Positions 50,079-63,027 of a DNA stretch of 64,000 nt are shown here, in pieces; position 1 is the stretch's first letter; the number at the start of each line of letters is the position of its first letter. Position numbers and translations under genes: made by a program. The notes below the pieces were generated by a model. The model worked only from the letters and a program-made list of their open reading frames with translations, had not been told where the DNA came from and did no database searches. Source of the stretch: Deltaproteobacteria bacterium (GTDB lineage: Bacteria > Desulfobacterota > Desulfomonilia > Desulfomonilales > Desulfomonilaceae); assembly GCA_026388665.1 (NCBI GenBank), contig JAPLJJ010000059.1:31097-95096 (forward strand), given 5' to 3'.

Positions 50079-50855
50079 ATGTCACGCGTAATCTGCATAT
50101 GTAATCAAAAAGGCGGAGTCGGAAAAACCACGACAGCGGTTAATGTTTCCGCTTGTCTTGCGCTGTCCAAGAAGAAGACTTTATTGATTGACATAGATCC
50201 CCAGGCAAATGCTTCAACCGGAGTAGGATTTCGTCTTCAGCAGGGCGAGGCTTCTGTTTACAACGCTTTAATTGGTCAAGTAGAACCTGATGTTGTTGTT
50301 AGAACCACTGAAATTGAGGGTTTCCATATAATTCCTTCATCACAGGACCTAATTGGGGCGGAAGTTGAATTTGTCAGCCTCGAAGGCAGAGAGTTATTTC
50401 TTTCCAAATTAATTCAAAAAATCAAATCTGACTATGATTACATACTAATTGACTGTCCTCCTTCATTAGGTTTCTTGACACTAAACGCTTTGGTGGCCGC
50501 TGAATTAGTGCTGATACCAATTCAATGTGAGTACTATGCTCTTGAGGGAGTCAGTGCGCTATTAAGAACAATTCAAAAAATAAAACAAATTTTTAATGAG
50601 TCACTTCTAATTCAGGGATTTGTTTTGACCATGTTTGATTCCCGTAACAATATTTGTCATCAAGTAGTTGATAATGTAAGAAAAAACTTAGGCTCACAAG
50701 TATTCAAGACTGTTATACCGAGAAATGTCAGACTTTCAGAAGCGCCTAGCTTTGGAAAACCGGTCGTGCTCTATGATTCCCAATCTACGGGCGCTACAAG
50801 CTATTTAGCGCTCGCTATGGAGATTCTGGATGTTGAACTCAAGAGAGACAACTAA
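50079..50855 (+). CDS. parA: ParA/Soj chromosome partitioning ATPase
   Basis: CNQKGGVGKTTTAVNVSACLA, DIDPQANASTGVG, DCPPSLGFLT. Confidence 0.97.
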   Translation: MSRVICICNQKGGVGKTTTAVNVSACLALSKKKTLLIDIDPQANASTGVGFRLQQGEASVYNALIGQVEPDVVVRTTEIEGFHIIPSSQDLIGAEVEFVSLEGRELFLSKLIQKIKSDYDYILIDCPPSLGFLTLNALVAAELVLIPIQCEYYALEGVSALLRTIQKIKQIFNESLLIQGFVLTMFDSRNNICHQVVDNVRKNLGSQVFKTVIPRNVRLSEAPSFGKPVVLYDSQSTGATSYLALAMEILDVELKRDN

Positions 50856-51732
50856 AAAACGAAATGCTTTAGGGCTGGGACTGGACGCTTTGATCTCTGT
50901 GAATCCTACGGAGACCTCGGATCTTTCAGGTATTAAAACAAAACTCCTTCGTGTTGATTCGATTCAACCGAATCCTAATCAACCTCGACAAAGTTTTAAT
51001 GATCAAAACCTGATTGAATTAGCTTCTTCTATAAGCGAAATAGGGCTTATTCAGCCGATAATAGTTCGAGTAATTGATAGTGGTTCTTATGAGATTGTCG
51101 CAGGGGAAAGACGGTGGCGCGCGGCCATACTAGCCAAAAAAGACTACCTCCCGGCTATTATTCGAAACGTAACAGAGAAAGAATCTATAGAAATAGCTTT
51201 GATAGAAAATTTACAGAGAGAAGACTTAAATCCTCTTGAAACTGCTGAGGCGTACGAAACTTTGATCGAAAAATTTTCTTATACACATGAAATTTTAGCT
51301 AATCGTATAGGAAAAGATCGCACCGATATTACAAATCACTTGAGATTACTTAGATTGCCTGAAGTCATTAAAAATCGTGTAAGAAACTGCGAAATTTCAA
51401 TGGGACATGCCAGAACATTGCTCGCTATTGATCATATAGAAACCCAGTTGTCATTATCGGAAAAAATTATCAGAAGAAAACTTTCCGTACGCGAGCTAGA
51501 GCAAATAGTCCAAAATTACAAGAAAAAACACGAAATTCTTGAAAAGAATCATAGACCGGAATCCGGTTATAAAACCGAGGATCTTGAAAAAGCGCTTTCC
51601 AGACATTTTTCAACAAAGATAATCATTAGGAAAAATAATTCAGGATCCGGTCGGCTCGAATTCCATTTTCATTCTTTAGAGGAGCTGCTTCGTCTGTTGG
51701 ACGCTGTCGGGTTTTCGGAAGAATTAGCTTGA
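50830..51732 (+). CDS. parB: ParB/Spo0J chromosome partitioning protein
   Basis: RNALGLGLDALI, VAGERRWRAA, ALIENLQREDLNPLETAEAY. Confidence 0.97.
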   Translation: MLNSRETTKKRNALGLGLDALISVNPTETSDLSGIKTKLLRVDSIQPNPNQPRQSFNDQNLIELASSISEIGLIQPIIVRVIDSGSYEIVAGERRWRAAILAKKDYLPAIIRNVTEKESIEIALIENLQREDLNPLETAEAYETLIEKFSYTHEILANRIGKDRTDITNHLRLLRLPEVIKNRVRNCEISMGHARTLLAIDHIETQLSLSEKIIRRKLSVRELEQIVQNYKKKHEILEKNHRPESGYKTEDLEKALSRHFSTKIIIRKNNSGSGRLEFHFHSLEELLRLLDAVGFSEELA

Positions 51733-51796
51733 AAATATGTTGGTCACATGTTACCGTCAAAAGATAATATCTTATTAATTTTTTTAGAATTTTTAG

Positions 51797-53146
51797 ATGA
51801 TAAACCTCTGGGAACAGTGTCTGAACAGATTGCGCGACCAGGTGAACGAACATACCTTCCTCACGTGGTTAGCTCCCGTACTTTGTGAAAGAATTTCAAA
51901 CGAAGAAATAACGTTATCCGCGCCTAATAATTTCTTCATCGCTTGGATAAAAGACCATCACCTACCACTTATCTCTGAAACTCTTTTCCACCTCACTGGT
52001 AAAGATTTCACAATAGATTTCATCAGCCGAGGTGATTCAAATTTCGAGAATTTGGAGTCCCAAGATTCCTGTGATCCTTCAGGAATCACCAACTTTAATA
52101 TTCACACTGACAAGTTCGTCCGGAAACGGAATCTAAATCCTAGATATACCTTTGATAGTTTTGTAGTTGGATCTTGTAACCAGTTTGCGCATGCTGCAGC
52201 GAGATCAGTGTCTGAAAATCTCGGTGGGAGCTATAATCCTCTATTTATTTATGGGAGCGTTGGTTTAGGGAAAACTCATTTGATGAGCGCAATTGGTTAT
52301 TCAATTGCTATTAGAGATAGGACAAAAAATATAGCTTTTGTAACGTCTGAGGAATTTACCAATGAAATGATAAACGCTATTCGTTTTGATAGAATGGTAG
52401 ATTTTAGAAACAAATATCGTAAACTTGATCTATTAATGATTGATGATATTCAATTTATCGCTGGAAAAGAACGGACTCAAGAGGAATTTTTCCATACTTT
52501 TAATTCAATATACGAATCATCTAAACAAATTGTTATCACATCAGATAGGTTTCCTAACGAAATATCCGACATGGAACATAGATTAAGGTCTCGTTTTAGT
52601 TGGGGACTAATAGCTGATATGAGCCCTCCGGATTTGGAAACTAAAGTCGCTATTTTGAAACGTAAATCTTTTGAAGACTCCTTCGATTTGCCTGACGACG
52701 TAGCTTATTTTTTGGCTGAACAGGTAGAATCTAATATTAGAGAACTAGTGGGTTATCTTATCAGAGTTATAGCAATGAGTTCCCTTCAGGGAATTCCCAT
52801 ATCTACGGATTTAGCTAAATTAGCTTTACGAGAGATTTTACATAGAAACACTAAGAATATTACGATAGAAGATATTATTTCACATGTGGCAAAATCCTTT
52901 AACATCAAAACAGCCGACCTAAAATCTAAAAAGAAGCACAAGTTATATTCTCTACCAAGACAGGTTGGCATGTATCTCGCCAGAAATCTTACCGACAGGT
53001 CATATCCTGAAATTGGAGCTGCATTCGGTGGTAAAGATCACTCTACCGTAATATATGGCGCAAAAAAGATCGAAAAACGCTTGGAAACGGACAATTCACT
53101 TAAGACAATGCTCGAAGCGCTAAGAAAAGATATCAGGGGAATTTAA
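51797..53146 (+). CDS. dnaA: Chromosomal replication initiator DnaA
   Basis: NPLFIYGSVGLGKTHLMSAIGY, LLMIDDIQFIAGKERTQEEFFHTFN, GGKDHSTVIYGAKKI. Confidence 0.98.
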   Translation: MINLWEQCLNRLRDQVNEHTFLTWLAPVLCERISNEEITLSAPNNFFIAWIKDHHLPLISETLFHLTGKDFTIDFISRGDSNFENLESQDSCDPSGITNFNIHTDKFVRKRNLNPRYTFDSFVVGSCNQFAHAAARSVSENLGGSYNPLFIYGSVGLGKTHLMSAIGYSIAIRDRTKNIAFVTSEEFTNEMINAIRFDRMVDFRNKYRKLDLLMIDDIQFIAGKERTQEEFFHTFNSIYESSKQIVITSDRFPNEISDMEHRLRSRFSWGLIADMSPPDLETKVAILKRKSFEDSFDLPDDVAYFLAEQVESNIRELVGYLIRVIAMSSLQGIPISTDLAKLALREILHRNTKNITIEDIISHVAKSFNIKTADLKSKKKHKLYSLPRQVGMYLARNLTDRSYPEIGAAFGGKDHSTVIYGAKKIEKRLETDNSLKTMLEALRKDIRGI

Positions 53147-53371
53147 CCTGAATATTAACTGAAGAAAACTTGTGAAAATGATGTGGATTAATTGCATGCG
53201 ATATTTACTAACATGATTTTGACCATTATTTTTTATTTCTATCAACAGACGTTAGGCATTTACAGACACGGTGTTACGTCTCTTTCCACTTTTTTCACAG
53301 CTACTATTATGATGACTAAATATAGTTTCTTAAAAATATAAAAGATAATATTCAAAGCAAGGAGATGTTAC
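53147..53371. other. Candidate oriC-proximal intergenic region between dnaA and dnaN
   Basis: AT-rich; TGTGGATTA at 53182-53190 is an 8/9 match to a reverse DnaA box (TGTGGATAA); weaker TTTTTCACA 7/9. Confidence 0.35.
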
Positions 53372-54469
53372 ATGATTTTTGAAATAGATAGAGATTCACT
53401 TCTAGAAGGCATGTCAAAAATCGTTTCAATTACAGAAAGACGATCTCCTTTGCCTATTCTCACACACGCTTTGATGGATGTTAGAGATTCTATGCTATCC
53501 ATCACCGCTACCGATTTAGAGGTCGGTATAAAGGTGAGCTATAAATGTCTAGACTCAACAGATGGATTAGCCACCATACCAGCAAGAAAATTCTTGGAAA
53601 TTGTCAAAGAACTTGCATCAGGGTCTGTTCGAGTAGAATTGCAAGATCGATTCAGAGTAAAAATTACTGCGGATAGATCCTCTTTTGACCTTGCCGGGAT
53701 GGACCCAGCGGACTTTCCAGCCTGGTCTAATATTGAAGGCATTGAAGCATATGAAATCTCCTGTGAAAAACTCGTGCATATGTTGGAAAAAACGCTATTT
53801 GCTTCCTCAAATGACGATTCAAGATTTAATCTTAATGGTGTGTTAATCGAAAAGATTGAAAACAAAACACGATTTGTAGCCACTGATGGACATCGTCTAG
53901 CCCTGATTGACGAGGAAATTGATATCCCTTTAATTTCAAAAGTAATTGTTCCTAAAAAAGGTTTGATAGAGCTTAGAAGACTACTTGAAGGTCAAAGAGA
54001 AAAAGCTTTTCTAGGTTTTGAGAAGAAGAATCTTTTTGTCAAAACTGGGAAAGGTATGATGACAATAAGGTTGATAGAAGGTGACTATCCTGATTATTCG
54101 AGGGTCATACCCACGGATCAAGGTAAAATGATATTAGCCAAAAGAAATCCATTACTTCAGTCGTTGAAGCGAATGGCCATTTTGACCTCAGATCGTAACA
54201 AGGGAGTAAATATTAATATAAAGTCTGATCAAATGGAATTTAGTGTAAATCATCCTGACTTGGGCGCGGCTAATGATGTACTTGAGGTAGATTACAAAGG
54301 TGAAGAGGAAATAAACCTGATTGTTAATGTAGTGTACATAATGGAAGCTATTATTAACGTAGAGACTGAAAATATATCCATTGAATATTATAAAGAAGGC
54401 GCTCCGATTAAATTTTTGTCGGGTCCGGAAGTGAACTGTTTCAGTATTGTAATGCCGATGCGGAAATAA
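53372..54469 (+). CDS. dnaN: DNA polymerase III beta sliding clamp
   Basis: Length and motifs (RRSPLPILTHALMDV, ATDGHRLAL, VMPMR end); between dnaA and gyrB. Confidence 0.97.
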   Translation: MIFEIDRDSLLEGMSKIVSITERRSPLPILTHALMDVRDSMLSITATDLEVGIKVSYKCLDSTDGLATIPARKFLEIVKELASGSVRVELQDRFRVKITADRSSFDLAGMDPADFPAWSNIEGIEAYEISCEKLVHMLEKTLFASSNDDSRFNLNGVLIEKIENKTRFVATDGHRLALIDEEIDIPLISKVIVPKKGLIELRRLLEGQREKAFLGFEKKNLFVKTGKGMMTIRLIEGDYPDYSRVIPTDQGKMILAKRNPLLQSLKRMAILTSDRNKGVNINIKSDQMEFSVNHPDLGAANDVLEVDYKGEEEINLIVNVVYIMEAIINVETENISIEYYKEGAPIKFLSGPEVNCFSIVMPMRK

Positions 54470-54513
54470 TTAACGGCTTGTAAAGAGTGTTATTATACTT
54501 GTTTGATATATAA

Positions 54514-56958
<2,445 letters not shown>

Positions 56959-56976
56959 TAGGTTCTGAAAAAAACA

Positions 56977-57016
56977 AAAAAGTAGGCGATTTGGAATTAA
57001 TTCTCGCCTGCTTTTT
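56977..57016. terminator. Bidirectional terminator between gyrB and metF
   Basis: AAAAAGTAGGCGA ... TCGCCTGCTTTTT, 13 bp with one G-T, A and T flanks for convergent genes. Confidence 0.8.
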
Positions 57017-57057
57017 GATTTTGAAACGATCAAGTAAGATCAAATAGTCTGTGAAAC

Positions 57058-57993
57058 CTAAACGACAGGTCTTGGAAGCAATCCAGCTTTCTCGGCTATT
57101 TCTCCGACTTTCTCTTCCCACTCAATTGCCATAATATGAACACCGGCGATTCCAGGCATCTCCTGAAGACGCTTAATAGTTTCTACCGCTATAATGATTC
57201 CTTCGTCAGCCTGTTTCTCTTTCGGAGTGTTTTTCATTCTTTGTAGTAGCTCTTCGGGAACATCCATACCAGGAACATTGTTTGCCATATAACGAGCCAT
57301 ACCAAAACTCTTGAAAGGTGTTACTCCTCCAAGAATATAAACTTTCTCATGTATACCCATATCAACAACTTGTTTCATCCAGTCTTCAAATTTTTTCAAA
57401 TTGAAGATGCACTGAGTTTGAATGAAATCCACACCGGCCACAGCTTTCTTTGCAAGTCGTGGAGCTCGAATTTCAAAGGGGTCGGCGAAAGGATTCTCTG
57501 CAGCGCCAATAAACAATTTAGGAACTCCTTTGATTTCATCACCACCAAGAAATTTTCCCTCGTCTCGCATAATCTTTACTGTATTAATTAGTTGAATCGA
57601 ATCGAGATCAAAAACATTTTTAGCCTGAGGATGATCGCCGAATTTTTGGTGGTCACCCGAAAGACATAGCATATTTTTTATACCCAATGCGGCTCCACCC
57701 AAAATATCGCTCTGAATAGCTATACGATTGCGATCTCTACAGACCATCTGCATTACCGGTTCCAGTCCCTCCTGTATCATTATTACAGCCGAGGAAATAG
57801 AAGACATGCGGACCACAGATGTTTGATTATCCGTTATATTAAAAGCGTCAGCTTTATCCTTCAGAATTTTACTTTTCTTGCGAATGACCTCCGGATCCGC
57901 TCCGCGAGGAGGCCCACATTCGCCGGTGACAGCGAATTTCCCAGATTTTAAAACCTTCTCGAGGTTGCTGCCTGATTTAAATTCGTCACTCAT
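57058..57993 (-). CDS. metF: Methylenetetrahydrofolate reductase
   Basis: GECGPPRGADPEVIRKK...NITDNQTSVVRMSS...CLSGDHQKFGDHPQAKNVFDLDSIQL. Confidence 0.92.
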   Translation of the reverse strand: MSDEFKSGSNLEKVLKSGKFAVTGECGPPRGADPEVIRKKSKILKDKADAFNITDNQTSVVRMSSISSAVIMIQEGLEPVMQMVCRDRNRIAIQSDILGGAALGIKNMLCLSGDHQKFGDHPQAKNVFDLDSIQLINTVKIMRDEGKFLGGDEIKGVPKLFIGAAENPFADPFEIRAPRLAKKAVAGVDFIQTQCIFNLKKFEDWMKQVVDMGIHEKVYILGGVTPFKSFGMARYMANNVPGMDVPEELLQRMKNTPKEKQADEGIIIAVETIKRLQEMPGIAGVHIMAIEWEEKVGEIAEKAGLLPRPVV

Positions 57994-58658
57994 CGTTGAA
58001 AATCCTCCCTGATCATCTTACGAGGCCCACCATCTCTGTTGGTCCGCCAATCATTAACGGGCATCATACTTGAATAGCGATCCATCTGATTAAGAGATTT
58101 GAGACGATCTAAAATAAGTTGCCAAGCGCAATCTACTTCCGGATCTATTTCACATTTCCCCTTAGTAGAGCCACCGCAAGGACCGTTTAAGAGACTCTTG
58201 GAACATCTGGCGATCGGACAAATTCCTCCGGTGAAATATAATTTACACTCACCGCATGTTTGACATCTTTCAACGTAATAACCTTCTTTTTTCGATCCGC
58301 CTACAAAAGTAGTGTTAAGAGCGGGATAAAGAGGAAGGTTTTGGTACCTCTCAGCCATAAATTGTACGCCTGCTCCGCAAGCCAATGACAGTATGGCTTC
58401 AACTTCTTTTGCGACGCTCTCAGCCTGTTCGACATACTCTGGATCGCACTGCCGCTCAAGCGTCTTTTCTATAATTTCGATGGGGTTACCTTCTTTATCT
58501 CGAGCCATTCTCAACTGGCTTGATAGCACCCTCACCTCATCATGTCCCCCGGTGAGACATACGGTTACGCAGCCGCCACATCCCATGACAGCGATCTTTT
58601 TTAGCCCCTCCAACATTTTCATTATCTCATCGAAGGGTTTTCTTTCACCTATAACCAT
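57990..58658 (-). CDS. metV: Methylenetetrahydrofolate reductase C-terminal / MetV-like zinc and Fe-S protein
   Basis: Cys-rich CGGCVTVC, CQTCGECKLYFTGGICPIARCSKSLLNGPCGG; adjacent to metF. Confidence 0.88.
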   Translation of the reverse strand: MVIGERKPFDEIMKMLEGLKKIAVMGCGGCVTVCLTGGHDEVRVLSSQLRMARDKEGNPIEIIEKTLERQCDPEYVEQAESVAKEVEAILSLACGAGVQFMAERYQNLPLYPALNTTFVGGSKKEGYYVERCQTCGECKLYFTGGICPIARCSKSLLNGPCGGSTKGKCEIDPEVDCAWQLILDRLKSLNQMDRYSSMMPVNDWRTNRDGGPRKMIREDFQR

Positions 58659-58703
58659 GTCGTGCCTCCAATCGGACTTTCGGAAACTAAAACAGGCGCT
58701 ATA

Positions 58704-59168
58704 TTAAGCGGCGTCACTTTGAACGCGATAAGTCTTATTCAAAGGACTTGGTCCAAGTGTTTTAATCCTTTCCACAAATTCACGAGCGACTTCAGCAAAG
58801 CGAGGTCCCATTGCCGCGCTCATGTTGAACATTTCCAACCTTTCAGGTTCAAGACCTACTTCCTGGATTAGTTTTTTTGTGTAATTCACTCGTGGTTTAG
58901 CAACGAGGTTTCCGTGAATAAAATGGCAGTCTCCCTCTAAGCATCCTGCCACGTAGACGCCATCAGCGCCCCTCTCAAATGCTCTCAAGAGAAAAACAGG
59001 TGTGATTTTCCCAGTGCATGGAAGACGAATGATACGTATGTTTGTAGGATATTCCAAACGCATGCTTCCTGCTAAGTCGGCAGCGCCGTAGGCGCAGTAA
59101 TGGCAGCAAAAGGCCACTACTATAGGCTCAAAGTCTGACATAGCTTTTGACTCCCGATGTTTTCGCAA
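58704..59168 (-). CDS. mvhD: MvhD-like hydrogenase iron-sulfur (2Fe-2S) subunit
   Basis: FCCHYCAYGAADLAGSMRLEYPTNIRIIRLPCTGKI...GADGVYVAGCLEGDCHFIHGN. Confidence 0.9.
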   Translation of the reverse strand: MRKHRESKAMSDFEPIVVAFCCHYCAYGAADLAGSMRLEYPTNIRIIRLPCTGKITPVFLLRAFERGADGVYVAGCLEGDCHFIHGNLVAKPRVNYTKKLIQEVGLEPERLEMFNMSAAMGPRFAEVAREFVERIKTLGPSPLNKTYRVQSDAA

Positions 59169-59451
59169 ATGAAAAATAGATGGGCGTAAGCTGTAATTTA
59201 GACTAAGAAAAAAATTTTTTCAAGTTTAGTGAGTAGAGAAAATGCCATGAATTGTTAAACTGATTCCAGATTGAGTCATTATTTTCCATGACAACAAATT
59301 ATCTTTTTCGTAATGTGAAATGAAATTAAGAAGCTAGTGATAATTATTCCGATCAATGATTTTTTCGGGTTACCAAGGCGTTTTTTGTTCTACGCCTACA
59401 GATAAAGATAGAAACCACCTGCTACAAAATATCGACTGGAGGAAAAACAAG

Positions 59452-60666
59452 ATGGAAAAGCTAACAGGCAAGGCTATCATTGCTATGGGAGGCGGTCCCA
59501 CCGCAGTAATAAATCAGTCTTTAGTAGGCGCGGTTCTCCAAGGCAGACAATATCCTAACATCACTCAATTTTATGGAGCCTTCCGAGGAGTAGAGGGTCT
59601 GGTCGCTGAAGAATTTGTGAATTTAACTGAGGCCACGAGACATAACCTTGAGATGGTAGCCCTAACCCCCGGGGCAGGCATAAGAAGCACCAGAGTCAAG
59701 CCGGACGAAGAATTCTGCAAGAGAATTTTTGATGTCTGTAAAGCTCACGGCATTCATTACTTTTTTTACATTGGAGGAAACGACTCCGCAGAGACGTGCC
59801 GGATCGTGAACAAATTTGCCTTGGAAGCAGGGTACGAATTAAGAGTAACGCACATACCCAAGACAATAGATAATGACTTGAGGGTAACCGATCATTGCCC
59901 GGGGTATGGATCTGCAGCAAAATTTGTGGCTCAGGCCTTTATGGGTGTGAATCTCGATAACAGATCACTTCCAGGGGTCTATATAGGCGTTGTCATGGGA
60001 CGTCACGCAGGTTTTCTTACCGCCGCTTCAGTTTTTGCTCGAAAGTTCCATGATGATGGCCCTCATTTGATTTACCTTCCGGAGCGAGCCTTTGACGCGG
60101 AAGAATTCCTGGCCAGTGTAGATGCGGCGTATGCGGAATTCGGACGAGTTGTAATAGCTGTATCCGAGGGAGTAATAGATGTATCAGGAACTCCTGTAGT
60201 TGCGAGCCTACTCAAAGATGTCGAAAAAGACGCGCATGGAAATATTCAATTATCGGGAAATACTTCATTAGGCGATGCCCTGGCTGATATCGTGAAGAAG
60301 CGGTTAAAGATCAAAAGAGTCCGATCCGATACATTTGGATATTTGCAGCGATCCTTCCTGGGGTGTGTAAGTTCGGTTGATGCTAATGAAGCTAGAGAAG
60401 TAGGGGAACGCGCGGTGCAAATAGCGGCTTGGCACAGAATTGACGGTTCAATTACTATAGAGAGAGTTGGAGATTACGGTGTGAGATATAATCTAACGCC
60501 TCTGGAACAAGTGGCCAAAGAAACTAAAAGTATGCCTGACAACTTTATACAAGGTGTAAATAATGTAACGGATGAATTTAAAATGTACGCGCGGCCGTTA
60601 TTAGGAGAACTACCGGTCTATGAACGAATTCAGGCCCCTCAGGTGAAGAAGATTCTTAAACCATAA
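59452..60666 (+). CDS. 6-phosphofructokinase (PPi-type likely)
   Basis: AIIAMGGGPTAVINQSLVG, YIGGNDSAETC, PKTIDNDL, MGRHAGFL. ATG 59452 with GGAGG preferred. Confidence 0.9.
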   Translation: MEKLTGKAIIAMGGGPTAVINQSLVGAVLQGRQYPNITQFYGAFRGVEGLVAEEFVNLTEATRHNLEMVALTPGAGIRSTRVKPDEEFCKRIFDVCKAHGIHYFFYIGGNDSAETCRIVNKFALEAGYELRVTHIPKTIDNDLRVTDHCPGYGSAAKFVAQAFMGVNLDNRSLPGVYIGVVMGRHAGFLTAASVFARKFHDDGPHLIYLPERAFDAEEFLASVDAAYAEFGRVVIAVSEGVIDVSGTPVVASLLKDVEKDAHGNIQLSGNTSLGDALADIVKKRLKIKRVRSDTFGYLQRSFLGCVSSVDANEAREVGERAVQIAAWHRIDGSITIERVGDYGVRYNLTPLEQVAKETKSMPDNFIQGVNNVTDEFKMYARPLLGELPVYERIQAPQVKKILKP

Positions 60667-60749
60667 CATCAAGAAATCATTCGTTTGATAATTCTTGTTA
60701 TTCTACTAAGGTATTATCTTGAATTGTATTTTTATAATTGGAGAACTAA

Positions 60750-62408
60750 GTGCGAAGTGATTTAATGAAAAAAGGCCTTGTCAGAGCACCATCACGAGCT
60801 TTGCTTAAAGCAATGGGACTGACCGACGAAGAAATTATCCGGCCACTGATAGGCGTTGTTAATTCAGCAAATGAAGTAGTGCCCGGTCATATTCATCTTG
60901 ACCAGATAGCTAACGCGGTTAAGGCAGGGATTAGAATTGCCGGAGGGACTCCTCTTGAATTCCGGACTATTGGAGTTTGTGATGGTCTGGCCATGGGCCA
61001 TGAGGGCATGAAGTACTCTCTAGCCTCTCGAGAATTAATAGCTGACTCAATTGAAATTATGGCTAGAGCCCATCCTTTTGATGGATTAGTTTTAATACCG
61101 AACTGCGACAAAGTTGTACCCGGTATGTTAATGGCAATGCTGAGACTTAATCTCCCGGCTGTAGTTGTCAGTGGCGGCCCAATGCTTGCCGGGAAATTTC
61201 GACGCAAGAAAGCTGACGTAATAACCGTCTTTGAAGCGGTAGGACAGGTGTCAGCGGGAAGGATGTCCAATCAGGAACTGGAAGAGCTTGAAAACGAAGC
61301 TTGTCCAGGTTGTGGATCGTGTGCAGGCATGTTTACCGCTAATTCCATGAATTGTTTGACCGAAGCGCTTGGTCTAGGTTTACCAGGTAATGGGACTATT
61401 CCGGCAATCCACGCAGGAAGAATAAGATTGGCCAAGCTGGCGGGCATGAAAGTCATGGAACTTGTGTCGAGAGAGCTAAGACCTAGAGATATAGCAACAG
61501 AGGATGCTTTTAAAAACGCGATAGCAGTAGATATGGCACTTGGATGCTCCACAAATACAGTCCTACATGTTTCGGCAATTGCACATGAAGCGAATCTAAA
61601 CATTAGCCTGGAACAATTTGACAAAATAAGTTCGATGACTCCTCATATCTGTTCACTATCACCAGCAGGTCCTCACCATCTTGAGGATCTTGACCAAGCA
61701 GGAGGAATACAAGCAGTTCTTAAGGAACTCGCGGAGAGGGGACTTGTGAACCCAGACGTGATGACAGCCACGGGTTCAATTCTGAAAGATAACCTTGAAA
61801 AAATAACAATCCTAGATCCTGAAATAATCAGACCACTCGATCGTCCCTATCATGAGATAGGAGGGATAGCGATACTTTATGGAAACCTGGCGCCGGAAGG
61901 CGCTGTGGTGAAACAATCTGCGGTTGCTGGGGAAATGTTACAAAACAGAGGTAAAGCCAAAGTCTATGATTCTGAAGAAACAGCCGTAGATGAAATTCTC
62001 AAAGGAGAAATAAAGGCGGGAGAAATAATAGTCATAAGGTACGAAGGGCCAAAAGGTGGACCAGGTATGCGGGAAATGCTAAACCCCACGGCCTCATTAG
62101 CGGGTATGGGACTGGATAAAACAGTTTGTTTGATAACCGACGGACGATTTAGTGGAGGCACCAGAGGAGCTGCCATCGGTCACGTATCTCCTGAAGCCGC
62201 TCATGGCGGTCCTATTGCGCTTGTGCGGGATGGAGATGAGATCACCATCGATATTCCTAACAAGAGAATAGATTTAAACATTTCCACTGAAGAATTTGAG
62301 ACCCGTAAAAAACTATGGAAACCACCGAAACCAAAAATAACAGAAGGATATCTTGCGCGTTATGCGGATCATGTTAGCTCTGCGGCCCAAGGCGCTATCT
62401 TAGTGTAA
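60750..62408 (+). CDS. ilvD: Dihydroxy-acid dehydratase
   Basis: [65 protein letters not shown] start. Confidence 0.97.
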   Translation: MRSDLMKKGLVRAPSRALLKAMGLTDEEIIRPLIGVVNSANEVVPGHIHLDQIANAVKAGIRIAGGTPLEFRTIGVCDGLAMGHEGMKYSLASRELIADSIEIMARAHPFDGLVLIPNCDKVVPGMLMAMLRLNLPAVVVSGGPMLAGKFRRKKADVITVFEAVGQVSAGRMSNQELEELENEACPGCGSCAGMFTANSMNCLTEALGLGLPGNGTIPAIHAGRIRLAKLAGMKVMELVSRELRPRDIATEDAFKNAIAVDMALGCSTNTVLHVSAIAHEANLNISLEQFDKISSMTPHICSLSPAGPHHLEDLDQAGGIQAVLKELAERGLVNPDVMTATGSILKDNLEKITILDPEIIRPLDRPYHEIGGIAILYGNLAPEGAVVKQSAVAGEMLQNRGKAKVYDSEETAVDEILKGEIKAGEIIVIRYEGPKGGPGMREMLNPTASLAGMGLDKTVCLITDGRFSGGTRGAAIGHVSPEAAHGGPIALVRDGDEITIDIPNKRIDLNISTEEFETRKKLWKPPKPKITEGYLARYADHVSSAAQGAILV

Positions 62409-62432
62409 AGAAACAAGAGTGGGAAAATAGTA

Positions 62433-62921
62433 TTGTGTGACCCAACCAGTCGGAATGAGTTTTTTTTTATGAAGATAGCCCTCTTTCTGGCCGGTAAGGC
62501 GGCGTTGCATGGGGAAACCCCCGTCGGGGCAATAATTGTTCGGAAAGGAAGAATAATTGGTTCCGGTTTTAATAGAGTGGAAAGCGACCAGGATCCTACC
62601 GCGCACGCTGAGATCGTAGCCCTTAGAAAAGCTTCGAAAAATCAGGGTGATTGGAGATTGATCGACGCGTCTGTATATGTTACTCTGGAACCTTGCGTAA
62701 TGTGCGCAGCGGCTCTTTTGAACGCCAGAGTTAGTCGAGTAGTTTTTGGCGCATGGGATACCAGATACGGAGCATTCGGAAGCTTGTTCGATTTTTCACA
62801 CGATCCCAGATATAATCACGAAATAGAAATTAAATCAGGAGTTATGCGAGAAGAAGCAGGCCAACAGCTACGACGCTTTTTTAGACAGAAACGCGAAGAG
62901 ACCAAGAGCCGGAAAAATTGA
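62433..62921 (+). CDS. tadA: tRNA adenosine(34) deaminase
   Basis: GETPVGAIIVRKGRIIGSGFN, DPTAHAEIVALR, YVTLEPCVMCAAALLNARVSRVVFGAWD. TTG start. Confidence 0.95.
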   Translation: MCDPTSRNEFFFMKIALFLAGKAALHGETPVGAIIVRKGRIIGSGFNRVESDQDPTAHAEIVALRKASKNQGDWRLIDASVYVTLEPCVMCAAALLNARVSRVVFGAWDTRYGAFGSLFDFSHDPRYNHEIEIKSGVMREEAGQQLRRFFRQKREETKSRKN

Positions 62922-62925
62922 CTGC

Positions 62926-63018
<93 letters not shown>

Positions 63019-63027
63019 TCTGAAAAT

